From NCBI GenBank assembly GCA_964489135.1, contig CAZAXK010000011.1:1-16730 (forward strand): 16,730 bases of DNA. Direction: 5' to 3'. Below are positions 8,105 to 13,768 of the stretch, in pieces. This DNA is from JBBTQZ01 sp964489135. GTDB lineage: Bacteria; Patescibacteriota; Minisyncoccia; Phycocordibacterales; WO2-35-19. The notes beneath the pieces were generated by a model. That model made no database searches, was not told the DNA's origin, and saw only the letters and a list, made by a program, of their open reading frames with translations. The position numbers and the translations under genes are program-made. The number at the start of each line of letters is the position of its first letter. Within the stretch, counting starts at the first letter, position 1.

Positions 8105-8256
8105 ACTAATCTCCCCAACCCACTTTACCTTAGAAACTAATCCCCCTAGCCCCCTTTACCTTAAAGGGGGAAACGCGCAACGTATTGTTAAATCAATGAA
8201 TTACAAATATGAGTCACTCCTTCTTTAGCGTAAAGAAGGAGACGGAGGAAGATTAG
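8105..8256. repeat. Repeat-rich MITE-like spacer between dnaE and rnhB
   Basis: No gene is seen in 8084-8271. Two 30-bp tandem units (8105-8134 and 8136-8165), both beginning ACTAATC and containing CTTTACCTTA, match at 25 of 30 positions. The second merges into a hairpin, CCCCCTTTA (8150-8158) with TAAAGGGGG (8162-8170). A further perfect 11-bp hairpin follows, CTCCTTCTTTA (8217-8227) with TAAAGAAGGAG (8231-8241). The ends carry an inverted CTAATCT/AGATTAG, suggesting a small non-autonomous element, though no target duplication was identified. Confidence 0.6.
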
Positions 8257-8259
8257 GAG

Positions 8260-8265
8260 TATAAT
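8260..8265 (+). promoter_or_regulatory. rnhB -10 box, leaderless
   Basis: Perfect TATAAT 6 nt before the rnhB ATG. The expected transcription start falls at the start codon. The upstream -35 region is occupied by the end of the repeat element and has no clear match. Confidence 0.55.
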
Positions 8266-8271
8266 GAGTTA

Positions 8272-8910
8272 ATGATAATCATTGGAATAGACGAAGCGGG
8301 GCGGGGACCACTAGCGGGGCCGGTGACGGTCGGGGCATTTAGTGCAGAGGAAAAAGTAGGTAGGTGGATTGTAAAAAACATCTTTGACAACAACCTTCGC
8401 GATTCAAAAAAGCTGAGTGAGAAAAAGAGAGAAGAGATATATAAAAAATTGATCGACCTCAAGAATGAGAGCAGGGTTGATTTTGCATTTTCTCATATTT
8501 CGAGCAAAGTAATTGATCAGTATGGAATAAATAAGGCGGTCAATAGAGGGATAGTTAGATGCCTTATGAAAATTAGTACAAGTTATACACTTTCCCGCGG
8601 CCGCGGGATTTTGTATAAACCGGAAAATTTATCAATCCGGCTCGATGGGCTTCTCAAGGCGCCAGCGGAATACAAGAACCAAAAAACGATTATAAGAGGT
8701 GATGAAAAGGATGTCTTTATTGCTTGCGCCTCGATAGTGGCCAAGGTCCTGCGCGACCGATTCATGTGTAAAATTGCCAAAATGTTCCCCGTCTACAAAT
8801 TTGATATTCATAAGGGCTACGGCACCTCTCTGCATCGACAAATTGTTCAGAAGTCAGGGCTTTCTCTGGTCCACCGCAAATCATATTGCAAAAACATGGT
8901 TAAATCCTAA
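8272..8910 (+). CDS. rnhB: Ribonuclease HII
   Basis: Cleaves the RNA strand of RNA-DNA hybrids and removes single ribonucleotides from DNA (212 aa, normal for type II). The acidic active site is visible: D7 and E8 in IDEAGRGPLAGP, D125 in RLDGLLKAP and D162 in ASIVAKVLRDR. The HKGYGTSLHR segment (180-189) is the expected C-terminal block, and the sequence continues to SGLSLVHRKSYCKN. Residues about 104-116 (SYTLSRGRGILYK) are encoded by a 36-bp palindrome and look like an insertion relative to the usual short link before the LDG motif. All catalytic residues are kept, so the enzyme should work. It opens a co-directional series with rpmF, nusB, rnc and smc, but rpmF has its own promoter. Confidence 0.93.
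   Translation: MIIIGIDEAGRGPLAGPVTVGAFSAEEKVGRWIVKNIFDNNLRDSKKLSEKKREEIYKKLIDLKNESRVDFAFSHISSKVIDQYGINKAVNRGIVRCLMKISTSYTLSRGRGILYKPENLSIRLDGLLKAPAEYKNQKTIIRGDEKDVFIACASIVAKVLRDRFMCKIAKMFPVYKFDIHKGYGTSLHRQIVQKSGLSLVHRKSYCKNMVKS
8583..8618. repeat. In-frame palindromic element inside rnhB
   Basis: Perfect 16-bp core TCCCGCGGCCGCGGGA (8593-8608) is flanked by CTT/TTT mismatched spacers and perfect outer arms TTATACA (8583-8589) and TGTATAA (8612-8618). All parts are symmetric about the same centre. It is translated as part of RNase HII without breaking the frame. The plan (outer AT-rich arm, T-rich spacer, GC core) resembles the palindromes flanking the PaaX/Cas2-like gene, although the core sequence differs. 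Confidence 0.75.
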
Positions 8911-8917
8911 ATAGGAG

Positions 8918-8946
8918 TTGCCATTTATATAAAGATAGTTTATACT
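8918..8946 (+). promoter_or_regulatory. rpmF promoter, leaderless
   Basis: TTGCCA (8918-8923), a 17-nt spacer and TATACT (8941-8946) make one of the best promoters in the window. The ATG is 7 nt after the -10 box, so transcription should begin on the start codon. Confidence 0.7.
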
Positions 8947-8953
8947 GCGGTTT

Positions 8954-9178
8954 ATGGTAGTAAGAATGAGACATACAAGAAGCCAGAGGGGCAATACAAG
9001 GAGCCATCACGCTCTCGAGGTTGCACCGGCTACTCTTTGTAAGGAGTGTGGTAGCCCTAAGGCACCGCATGTTGTTTGTACTGTCTGTGGTAAGTATAAA
9101 GGCCGTCAGGTCTTGAACGTCCACGCCAAGGCCGAGAAGAAAGCCAAGAAAGCAAAGGAGAAGACTACCGCTAAATAA
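8954..9178 (+). CDS. rpmF: 50S ribosomal protein L32
   Basis: 74-aa L32 protein of the large ribosomal subunit. A basic N-terminal arm (MVVRMRHTRSQRGNTRSHH) is followed by a zinc ribbon with C29, C32, C42 and C45 (LCKECG and VCTVCG) and YKGRQVLNV, which matches the conserved YKGREV block of L32. The C-terminus is a Lys/Ala-rich tail (about 58-74). The ATG at 8954 is preferred over the internal ATG at 8966 because it fits the promoter spacing and the usual M-x-V start of L32. In Firmicutes and proteobacteria rpmF leads a cluster of lipid genes before rnc and smc; here those are absent. Confidence 0.93.
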   Translation: MVVRMRHTRSQRGNTRSHHALEVAPATLCKECGSPKAPHVVCTVCGKYKGRQVLNVHAKAEKKAKKAKEKTTAK

Positions 9179-9179
9179 T

Positions 9180-9297
9180 TTACCTAATTATTCTAAGTAC
9201 TCTAATTATTCTAAACAATCACCAATTTAAAAATCCCCAAATTGGGAATTGATAATTGTTTAGGTTAATTAGTATAATTAGGTCAATTAGAAATTGA
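9180..9297. repeat. Imperfect inverted repeat between rpmF and nusB
   Basis: The AT-rich spacer of 123 bp has left-arm ACCTAATTATTCTAA and CTAAACAAT (9183-9222) facing a right arm with ATTGTTTAG and ATAATTAGGT (9255-9284). The left arm carries a short tandem duplication of CTAATTATTCTAA. A small inner stem, CCCCAAATTGGG, lies near 9236-9247. It may end the rpmF transcript or be a decayed mobile element. No gene is visible. Confidence 0.45.
9249..9278 (+). promoter_or_regulatory. nusB-Nudix promoter
   Basis: TTGATA (9249-9254), an 18-nt spacer and TATAAT (9273-9278). The ATG is 23 nt downstream, leaving a leader of about 17 nt, so unlike most genes here it is not leaderless. There is still no recognisable Shine-Dalgarno sequence. 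Confidence 0.5.
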
Positions 9298-9301
9298 CAT
9301 T

Positions 9302-10174
9302 ATGGCTAACAGGCACCTTGCAAGATCAACGGTACTCCAGACCCTCTACGAGTGGGACTTTGGAAACTTTGAAGGTGACGCTGAGGCGATGCTTCTGCGC
9401 AATATTTCCGAATATGCGCCAGGCTCAGAGGACGATCGCTTTATGAAAAATCTATTTAAAGGCGTTGTCGACAAACGCAAGGATTTGGACAACATTATTG
9501 AGAAGGCGGCGCCAGAATGGCCACTCGAAAAAATAAGCGTAATGGACCGCAATATTTTGCGTGTCGGACTTTTCGAGCTTCTGTTTGCTGACCGCGAAGA
9601 AGTACCGCCAAAAGTTGCCATCAATGAGAGTATAGAACTTGCCAAGAAATTCGGCGGAGAAACTTCAAGTAAATTTGTAAATGGAGTACTCGGGGCTATA
9701 TACAAGGAAATGGGTGAGCCGGGCAAGGACGACAAATCCGCCGAAAAGAAGCCCGTCCCACTCGAGGCCCTGGCCGGCGCAGTAATTTTTGCACGGAAGG
9801 ACGACAATATTTACCTCTGTCTCGTTCACGATGTATTCGGGCATTGGACTCTTTCGAAGGGTCACATTGATTTGAACCAAGAAATACAATCTGAACTTAA
9901 GAAGGCGATTGATGAGGAGTTGGGTATAAAGAACCTCAAGGTATCAGAGCATCTTGGCCACACCGAATATGGCACCTTTGACCCAGACAAGGGCAAGATC
10001 AAAAAACGGGTTGAATATTACCTCGCAGAAACCGAATTTGAGGACGTAAAACTTCAGAAATCCGGTGGTCTTGACGATGTGCAATGGTTCAAACTCACCG
10101 ATATCCTTGACCTAAATTTTTATGACGATATATTACCGATAGTTACAAAAGCAATTAATATACTTATAAAATAA
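9302..10174 (+). CDS. nusB: NusB antitermination factor fused to a degenerate Nudix domain
   Basis: 290 aa with two parts. Residues 1-about 137 are NusB, an all-helical RNA-binding factor that with NusE (S10) binds boxA of rRNA leaders; seen are RHLARSTVLQTLYEWDF, ISVMDRNILRVGLFELLF (78-95), VPPKVAINESIELAKKFGGETSSKFVNGVLGAIYK (101-135). After a charged linker (about 138-153) comes a Nudix-like domain, AGAVIFARKDDNIYLCLVHDVFGHWTLSKGHID. The Nudix box (G187-I209, 23 positions as usual) is altered: E7 is Q193, R15 is K201 and E16 is A202, while E19, E20 and G22 are kept (E205, E206, G208). Loss of E16, a main metal ligand, makes hydrolysis doubtful. The rnc ATG follows after 7 nt, so the two are co-transcribed. 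Confidence 0.88.
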   Translation: MANRHLARSTVLQTLYEWDFGNFEGDAEAMLLRNISEYAPGSEDDRFMKNLFKGVVDKRKDLDNIIEKAAPEWPLEKISVMDRNILRVGLFELLFADREEVPPKVAINESIELAKKFGGETSSKFVNGVLGAIYKEMGEPGKDDKSAEKKPVPLEALAGAVIFARKDDNIYLCLVHDVFGHWTLSKGHIDLNQEIQSELKKAIDEELGIKNLKVSEHLGHTEYGTFDPDKGKIKKRVEYYLAETEFEDVKLQKSGGLDDVQWFKLTDILDLNFYDDILPIVTKAINILIK

Positions 10175-10181
10175 CTCGGCT

Positions 10182-10871
10182 ATGAAAGACCTTACTGAAT
10201 TTGAGAGAAAGATCGGAGTAGAATTTACTGATAAAAGCATCCTGACCCAAGCACTGACGCACCGGTCATACCTCAACGAAAACCGCGCCGAGAAGGGCGG
10301 TCACAATGAACGCCTCGAATTTCTAGGTGACGCAGTCCTCGAGCTCGTCATCACTGATTTCCTATATCAGAAATACCCTGCGAAAACAGAGGGTGATCTC
10401 ACATCGATCCGAAGTGCTTTGGTAAACGCAACAACCTGTGCACAAGTGGCGAGTGAACTGCTCGTGAATGATTTTTTGCTGTTATCTCGAGGTGAGGCCA
10501 AGGATACCGGCCGAGCTAGGCAATATATATTGGCGAATGCACTTGAAGCAATAATCGGAGCCATTTATCTCGATCGGGGATACGATAGCGCCAAGGAATT
10601 TATATTGAGATTCATTGCCCCACTTACAGAAAAGATCGTCGAGGAGGAACTCTGGATAGATGCAAAGAGTCGTTTTCAAGAGAAGGCACAAGATGTCGAG
10701 AGCATAACCCCTTCATACAAAACACTGCGTGAGGTTGGCCCCGACCATGACAAGAAGTTTACCGTCGGCGTTTTTCTCGGTAGCGACCTTATCGCCGAAG
10801 GCGAGGGTGAATCGAAGCAAGACGCCGAGCAAATGGCCGCTCGCCAAGCCCTTAAAAAGAAGGGCTGGTAA
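10182..10871 (+). CDS. rnc: Ribonuclease III
   Basis: Double-strand-specific endoribonuclease (229 aa) that processes precursor rRNA and other structured RNAs. The catalytic domain has the signature ERLEFLGD (43-50) with E43, E46 and D50, and the second acidic block LANALEAIIGAIYLD (117-131) with E122. The aspartate expected three residues before that glutamate (E. coli D114) is N119 here. The double-stranded RNA-binding domain occupies about 162-228 (KSRFQEKAQ ... SKQDAEQMAARQALKKKGW). It lies 7 nt after nusB-Nudix with no Shine-Dalgarno sequence, so it depends on the nusB promoter and probably on coupled translation. The presence of NusB, RNase III and an rRNA operon in one window suits rRNA maturation, though neighbourhood alone does not prove a link. 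Confidence 0.94.
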   Translation: MKDLTEFERKIGVEFTDKSILTQALTHRSYLNENRAEKGGHNERLEFLGDAVLELVITDFLYQKYPAKTEGDLTSIRSALVNATTCAQVASELLVNDFLLLSRGEAKDTGRARQYILANALEAIIGAIYLDRGYDSAKEFILRFIAPLTEKIVEEELWIDAKSRFQEKAQDVESITPSYKTLREVGPDHDKKFTVGVFLGSDLIAEGEGESKQDAEQMAARQALKKKGW

Positions 10872-10877
10872 AATTTT

Positions 10878-10895
10878 GCTATAATAATTTAGCAA
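10878..10895 (+). promoter_or_regulatory. smc promoter, extended -10, near-leaderless
   Basis: TGC plus TATAAT (10880-10885) starts 9 nt after the rnc stop codon. The smc ATG follows 10 nt after the box. An inverted repeat, TTTGCTA (10875-10881) and TAGCAAA (10890-10896), spans the box and includes the A of ATG. The same repeat surrounds the gyrB -10 box. Confidence 0.6.
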
Positions 10896-13118
10896 ATGCT
10901 CAAAGCGCTCGAAATTTCTGGGTTCAAAAGTTTCGCTAAAAAAACGGCGCTTTCTTTTAATGCACCGATTACCGCGATTGTTGGGCCCAACGGCAGCGGT
11001 AAGTCCAACGTGGCCGAGAGTTTTCGCTTTGCACTGGGCGAACAAAGCATGAAGAGTCTACGTGGTAAGCGCGGTGAGGACTTGATCTGGAACGGCTCGC
11101 AGGAAGTTCCGCGAGCAGGCCGAGCATCAGTTAAGCTTGTATTCGACAACAACCCAAGCTCAGGCAAACGATTGTTCACGCTCGACTTTGATGATGTAAG
11201 CGTCGAGCGATTAGTGAGCCGCGATGGTGAGAACGAATACTCGATCAACGGCAGCCGAGTCCGCCTCAAGGACGTCATCGAATTGTTGGCCCAAGCCCAT
11301 ATTGGTTCATCAAGCCACCAAATAATCTCGCAAGGAGAGGCCGATCGCATACTCCGAGCATCGAGCAAAGAGCGTCGCGAGATGATCGAGGACGCTCTAG
11401 GTCTAAAAATTTACCAGTATAAGAGAGAAGAATCCCTACGGAAGCTAGAGAAGACGGGGGACAATATCAAACAGGCCGAAAGCCTGCGAAGAGAAATCGC
11501 GCCTCATCTGCGATTCCTAAAAAAACAGATGGAGAAGTTCGAAAGGGCAGAGGAACTGCGCCAAACGCTCGTCGGTTTTTACAAAGAATATCTGAAGCGC
11601 GAGAAGGTTTATCTCGATACGTACAAGAAGGACCTTCGAATTACCCGTGAGCCCCTAGAACATAGGCAGAACGAACTTGCAGGAATAATGCAGAATGCCA
11701 AGGAGGTACTTGAATCATCCTCCCAAAAAGATAAGAAGAGTGAAAAGCTGATTGAAGTCGAGAACCAGATCGAATCGGCCCGAAGAGAAAAGGACTTGCT
11801 AGAAAGAAAAATCGGTAAAATTGAAGGTGAGAAAATCTTCAATGACCGCTCTTTGCAAAAGGCGCGAGAGCTGGCTGAGTCGGAAGACACCCGAGTGGTA
11901 AAGGTGCGAGAGGTTGAAAGATTGGCGGAGGAGGTTTTTTTGCTAACAGATATTGAAGCCATTTTCCGCAAAATAAAGGATTTTGTAGCGCTGTTTAAAA
12001 ATAAAGTGGATCTGGAATCGATCGAGGACCTAAGAATGCGGAGCTTAGATCTCGATCGGGAATTGGCTAAACTTGATAGTGAACTTCAACAAAAAGAAGC
12101 CAAGCTCAGAGAATTTTCTGATACCTATGCAAATGTAAAGGCCTCAATCGAAAGGGAGAACAACTCTCAAAGAGAGGCCGAGAAGACCATATTCCGTATA
12201 AGCGCGGAGCAAAGCGAAGTAAGAAGCAAGCTCGAGCTAATGAGAGAAAAGGAGCGTCAGCTCAGGATCGAGGAGGAAGAGTTTTTGAATCAGGTACGTG
12301 AAGGAAGCACCCTTTTGGGGCAGGCCGTACTTAGTTTTGAACAGATCGATACCATGACTCTTACCACTGATGACTCGCGCGATAGACAAATCGAAAGGAA
12401 ACGTGAGTTAGAAAAGATGAAGATTCGTTTGGAGGAACTTGGCGGAGCTGGCGGGCTCGAGGTCAAGAAGGAGTACGATGAGGTGAGTGAGCGCGACAAA
12501 TTTCTCGCACGAGAACTTGAGGATCTCGAGAAATCCGCCGAGTCTTTGCAAACCCTCATAAAAGATCTCGAGGATAAGCTCGATAACGAATTTCGGCAAG
12601 GGATAGACAAGGTTAACCAGTCATTCCAGAAATTCTTCAGCACCATGTTTGATGGGGGCACAGCCGAATTAAAAATTGAAAAATTGAAAATTCAAAGATG
12701 GAATGAACAGAAGAATGAAGTGGAAGATGAGAATATGTCAGAAGAAGAACCCGAAGAGCAAGAAGCCGGTATTGAGATCGCAGTAAGCCTACCAAGAAAA
12801 AGAATCAAGGGCTTGGAAATGCTCTCGGGAGGTGAAAGAGCGCTTACCTCTATTGCTTTACTCTTTGCTATCTCTCAGGTCAATCCGCCTCCATTTATCA
12901 TCCTAGACGAGACTGATGCCGCTCTTGACGAAGCTAATTCCAAAAAGTATGGCGACATGATCGAATCGCTCTCCAAATACTCTCAGCTTATTTTGATTAC
13001 TCACAATCGCGAGACCATGTCTCGCGCCGGTATCATCTATGGAGTCACCATGGGCAGAGATGGTGTGTCGCGCCTACTCTCAATCGCCTTCGATGAGGCC
13101 GTTGCGGTTGCTAAATAG
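10896..13118 (+). CDS. smc: SMC-like chromosome segregation ATPase, short form without a recognisable hinge
   Basis: 740 aa against about 1150-1200 for normal SMC. N-terminal head: MLKALEISGFKSFA, Walker A GPNGSGKS (30-37), then the Q-loop HQIISQGEADRIL (141-153). C-terminal head: ABC signature LSGGE (643-647), Walker B FIILDE (667-672) and a D-loop DAALDE (674-679), then ITHNRETM (701-708). Between them, about 170-580 is mostly charged coiled coil. The midpoint (about 330-380, VEEVFLLTDIEAIFRKIKDFVALF-like) has none of the Gly-rich SMC hinge features and no Cys pair for a Rad50 zinc hook. A short acidic insert (about 607-625) precedes the C-terminal head. The inferred job is DNA tethering or compaction. 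The location after rnc matches the classical rnc-smc order. No scpA or scpB is seen. Confidence 0.85.
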   Translation: MLKALEISGFKSFAKKTALSFNAPITAIVGPNGSGKSNVAESFRFALGEQSMKSLRGKRGEDLIWNGSQEVPRAGRASVKLVFDNNPSSGKRLFTLDFDDVSVERLVSRDGENEYSINGSRVRLKDVIELLAQAHIGSSSHQIISQGEADRILRASSKERREMIEDALGLKIYQYKREESLRKLEKTGDNIKQAESLRREIAPHLRFLKKQMEKFERAEELRQTLVGFYKEYLKREKVYLDTYKKDLRITREPLEHRQNELAGIMQNAKEVLESSSQKDKKSEKLIEVENQIESARREKDLLERKIGKIEGEKIFNDRSLQKARELAESEDTRVVKVREVERLAEEVFLLTDIEAIFRKIKDFVALFKNKVDLESIEDLRMRSLDLDRELAKLDSELQQKEAKLREFSDTYANVKASIERENNSQREAEKTIFRISAEQSEVRSKLELMREKERQLRIEEEEFLNQVREGSTLLGQAVLSFEQIDTMTLTTDDSRDRQIERKRELEKMKIRLEELGGAGGLEVKKEYDEVSERDKFLARELEDLEKSAESLQTLIKDLEDKLDNEFRQGIDKVNQSFQKFFSTMFDGGTAELKIEKLKIQRWNEQKNEVEDENMSEEEPEEQEAGIEIAVSLPRKRIKGLEMLSGGERALTSIALLFAISQVNPPPFIILDETDAALDEANSKKYGDMIESLSKYSQLILITHNRETMSRAGIIYGVTMGRDGVSRLLSIAFDEAVAVAK

Positions 13119-13125
13119 GGGATTG

Positions 13126-13154
13126 TTGATTATTACTAATAATTCTGGTATATT
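13126..13154 (+). promoter_or_regulatory. Promoter of the 57-residue ORF
   Basis: TTGATT (13126-13131), a 17-nt spacer and TATATT (13149-13154) with a TG extension. The ATG lies 9 nt after the -10 box, matching the near-leaderless pattern of the window. This supports the small ORF as a real gene. Confidence 0.5.
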
Positions 13155-13163
13155 TTTTCCAGG

Positions 13164-13337
13164 ATGAGACGTGCAATCTGGGCTACCGGCCTCGCGCTTT
13201 CGCTCGGCATATGTCTATACGCGATCGGCAGGAATGATTGGGCCCCCGCCACACGGGAGTTAGTTTTTTACCTTGGTCCAATCGCCGTCCTCGGACCGCT
13301 AAAAATAGTCGATCACTTTAGGCATCGCCGAGTGTGA
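13164..13337 (+). CDS. Small predicted membrane protein (57 aa), unknown function
   Basis: The ORF reads MRRAIWATGLALSLGICLYA and continues to HFRHRRV before TGA. It has a positively charged start, a hydrophobic helix at about 4-22 and a second at about 33-49 (LVFYLGPIAVLGPLKIV), then a basic tail. This suggests two membrane helices with both ends in the cytoplasm. It is supported by a promoter at the right distance and a strong hairpin 15 bp after its stop. No family is recognised. The alternative is a chance ORF in the smc 3' spacer. Confidence 0.5.
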   Translation: MRRAIWATGLALSLGICLYAIGRNDWAPATRELVFYLGPIAVLGPLKIVDHFRHRRV

Positions 13338-13352
13338 TAGATAAATCAAAAC

Positions 13353-13391
13353 CCCGCGGTGTGCGCGTACGCACCGCGGGTCAAACTTTTT
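13353..13391. terminator. Strong hairpin between convergent genes, probable terminator
   Basis: CCCGCGG (13353-13359) pairs with CCGCGGG (13374-13380), and inner TGCG pairs with CGCA around a CGTA loop, with a 2-nt bulge. On the plus strand TTTTT (13387-13391) follows after 6 nt; on the minus strand a TTTT follows after GGGG. It separates the smc/57-residue ORF side from the minus-strand coiled-coil gene. The terminator role is likely but the T-runs are modest. Confidence 0.55.
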
Positions 13392-13425
13392 GTATCACCT
13401 GCAAAGATATGCAATGAGTCTCAGT

Positions 13426-13740
13426 CTAATTAGGTTTGGAGCCAGTGTCCTCCATTTCTTCCAATAACTGGCTTTGATAATCAGCTATGTGTTCTTCGGC
13501 CTCTTTGATCATCAATTCGTGAGAAGCGATTGTGTCTCTGAGATTCCCGAGCATCTGCTCTGCAGTTTGCTTGGCTTCTGCATGCTCATATTTTCCGGCG
13601 GTTTTTTCTATCTCCGCCATTTGCCTTTTAGCTTCTTCGATCTCGGCTCGGTACGTCACTATGTCTTCCTTATTCTGATTTATGCGATTTGTTAACTCAA
13701 GTGTTACTCTTTTTTTAGACCCAAAACTTTCCAAGTCCAT
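13426..13740 (-). CDS. Coiled-coil protein (104 aa), unknown function
   Basis: The whole protein is charged and helical with heptad-like spacing (about 12-98: LTNRINQNKEDIVTYRAEIE, then EEAKRQMAEIEKTAGKYEHAE and so on to LLEEMEDTGSKPN). It has no signal peptide, no membrane helix, no Cys and one Trp-free, Glu/Lys-rich composition. It lies 23 nt after the rnr stop on the same strand and has its own TATAAT (13768-13763) about 22 nt upstream of the ATG, overlapping the rnr stop codon, so it could be made alone or with rnr. No family is recognised. A small structural or adaptor protein is all that can be suggested. Confidence 0.7.
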   Translation of the reverse strand: MDLESFGSKKRVTLELTNRINQNKEDIVTYRAEIEEAKRQMAEIEKTAGKYEHAEAKQTAEQMLGNLRDTIASHELMIKEAEEHIADYQSQLLEEMEDTGSKPN

Positions 13741-13762
13741 AAGAATGTGATTATTCTAATAA

Positions 13763-13768
13763 ATTATA
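13763..13768 (-). promoter_or_regulatory. -10 box of the coiled-coil gene
   Basis: Perfect TATAAT on the minus strand, preceded by TGG, overlapping the stop codon of rnr (13766-13764). The ATG is 22 nt downstream, giving a leader of about 15 nt. Confidence 0.45.

Noticed and set aside
13353..13391. Hairpin as an attachment or recombination site
   Set aside because: It sits between convergent genes with T-runs on both sides and no recombinase nearby, which fits a terminator better.
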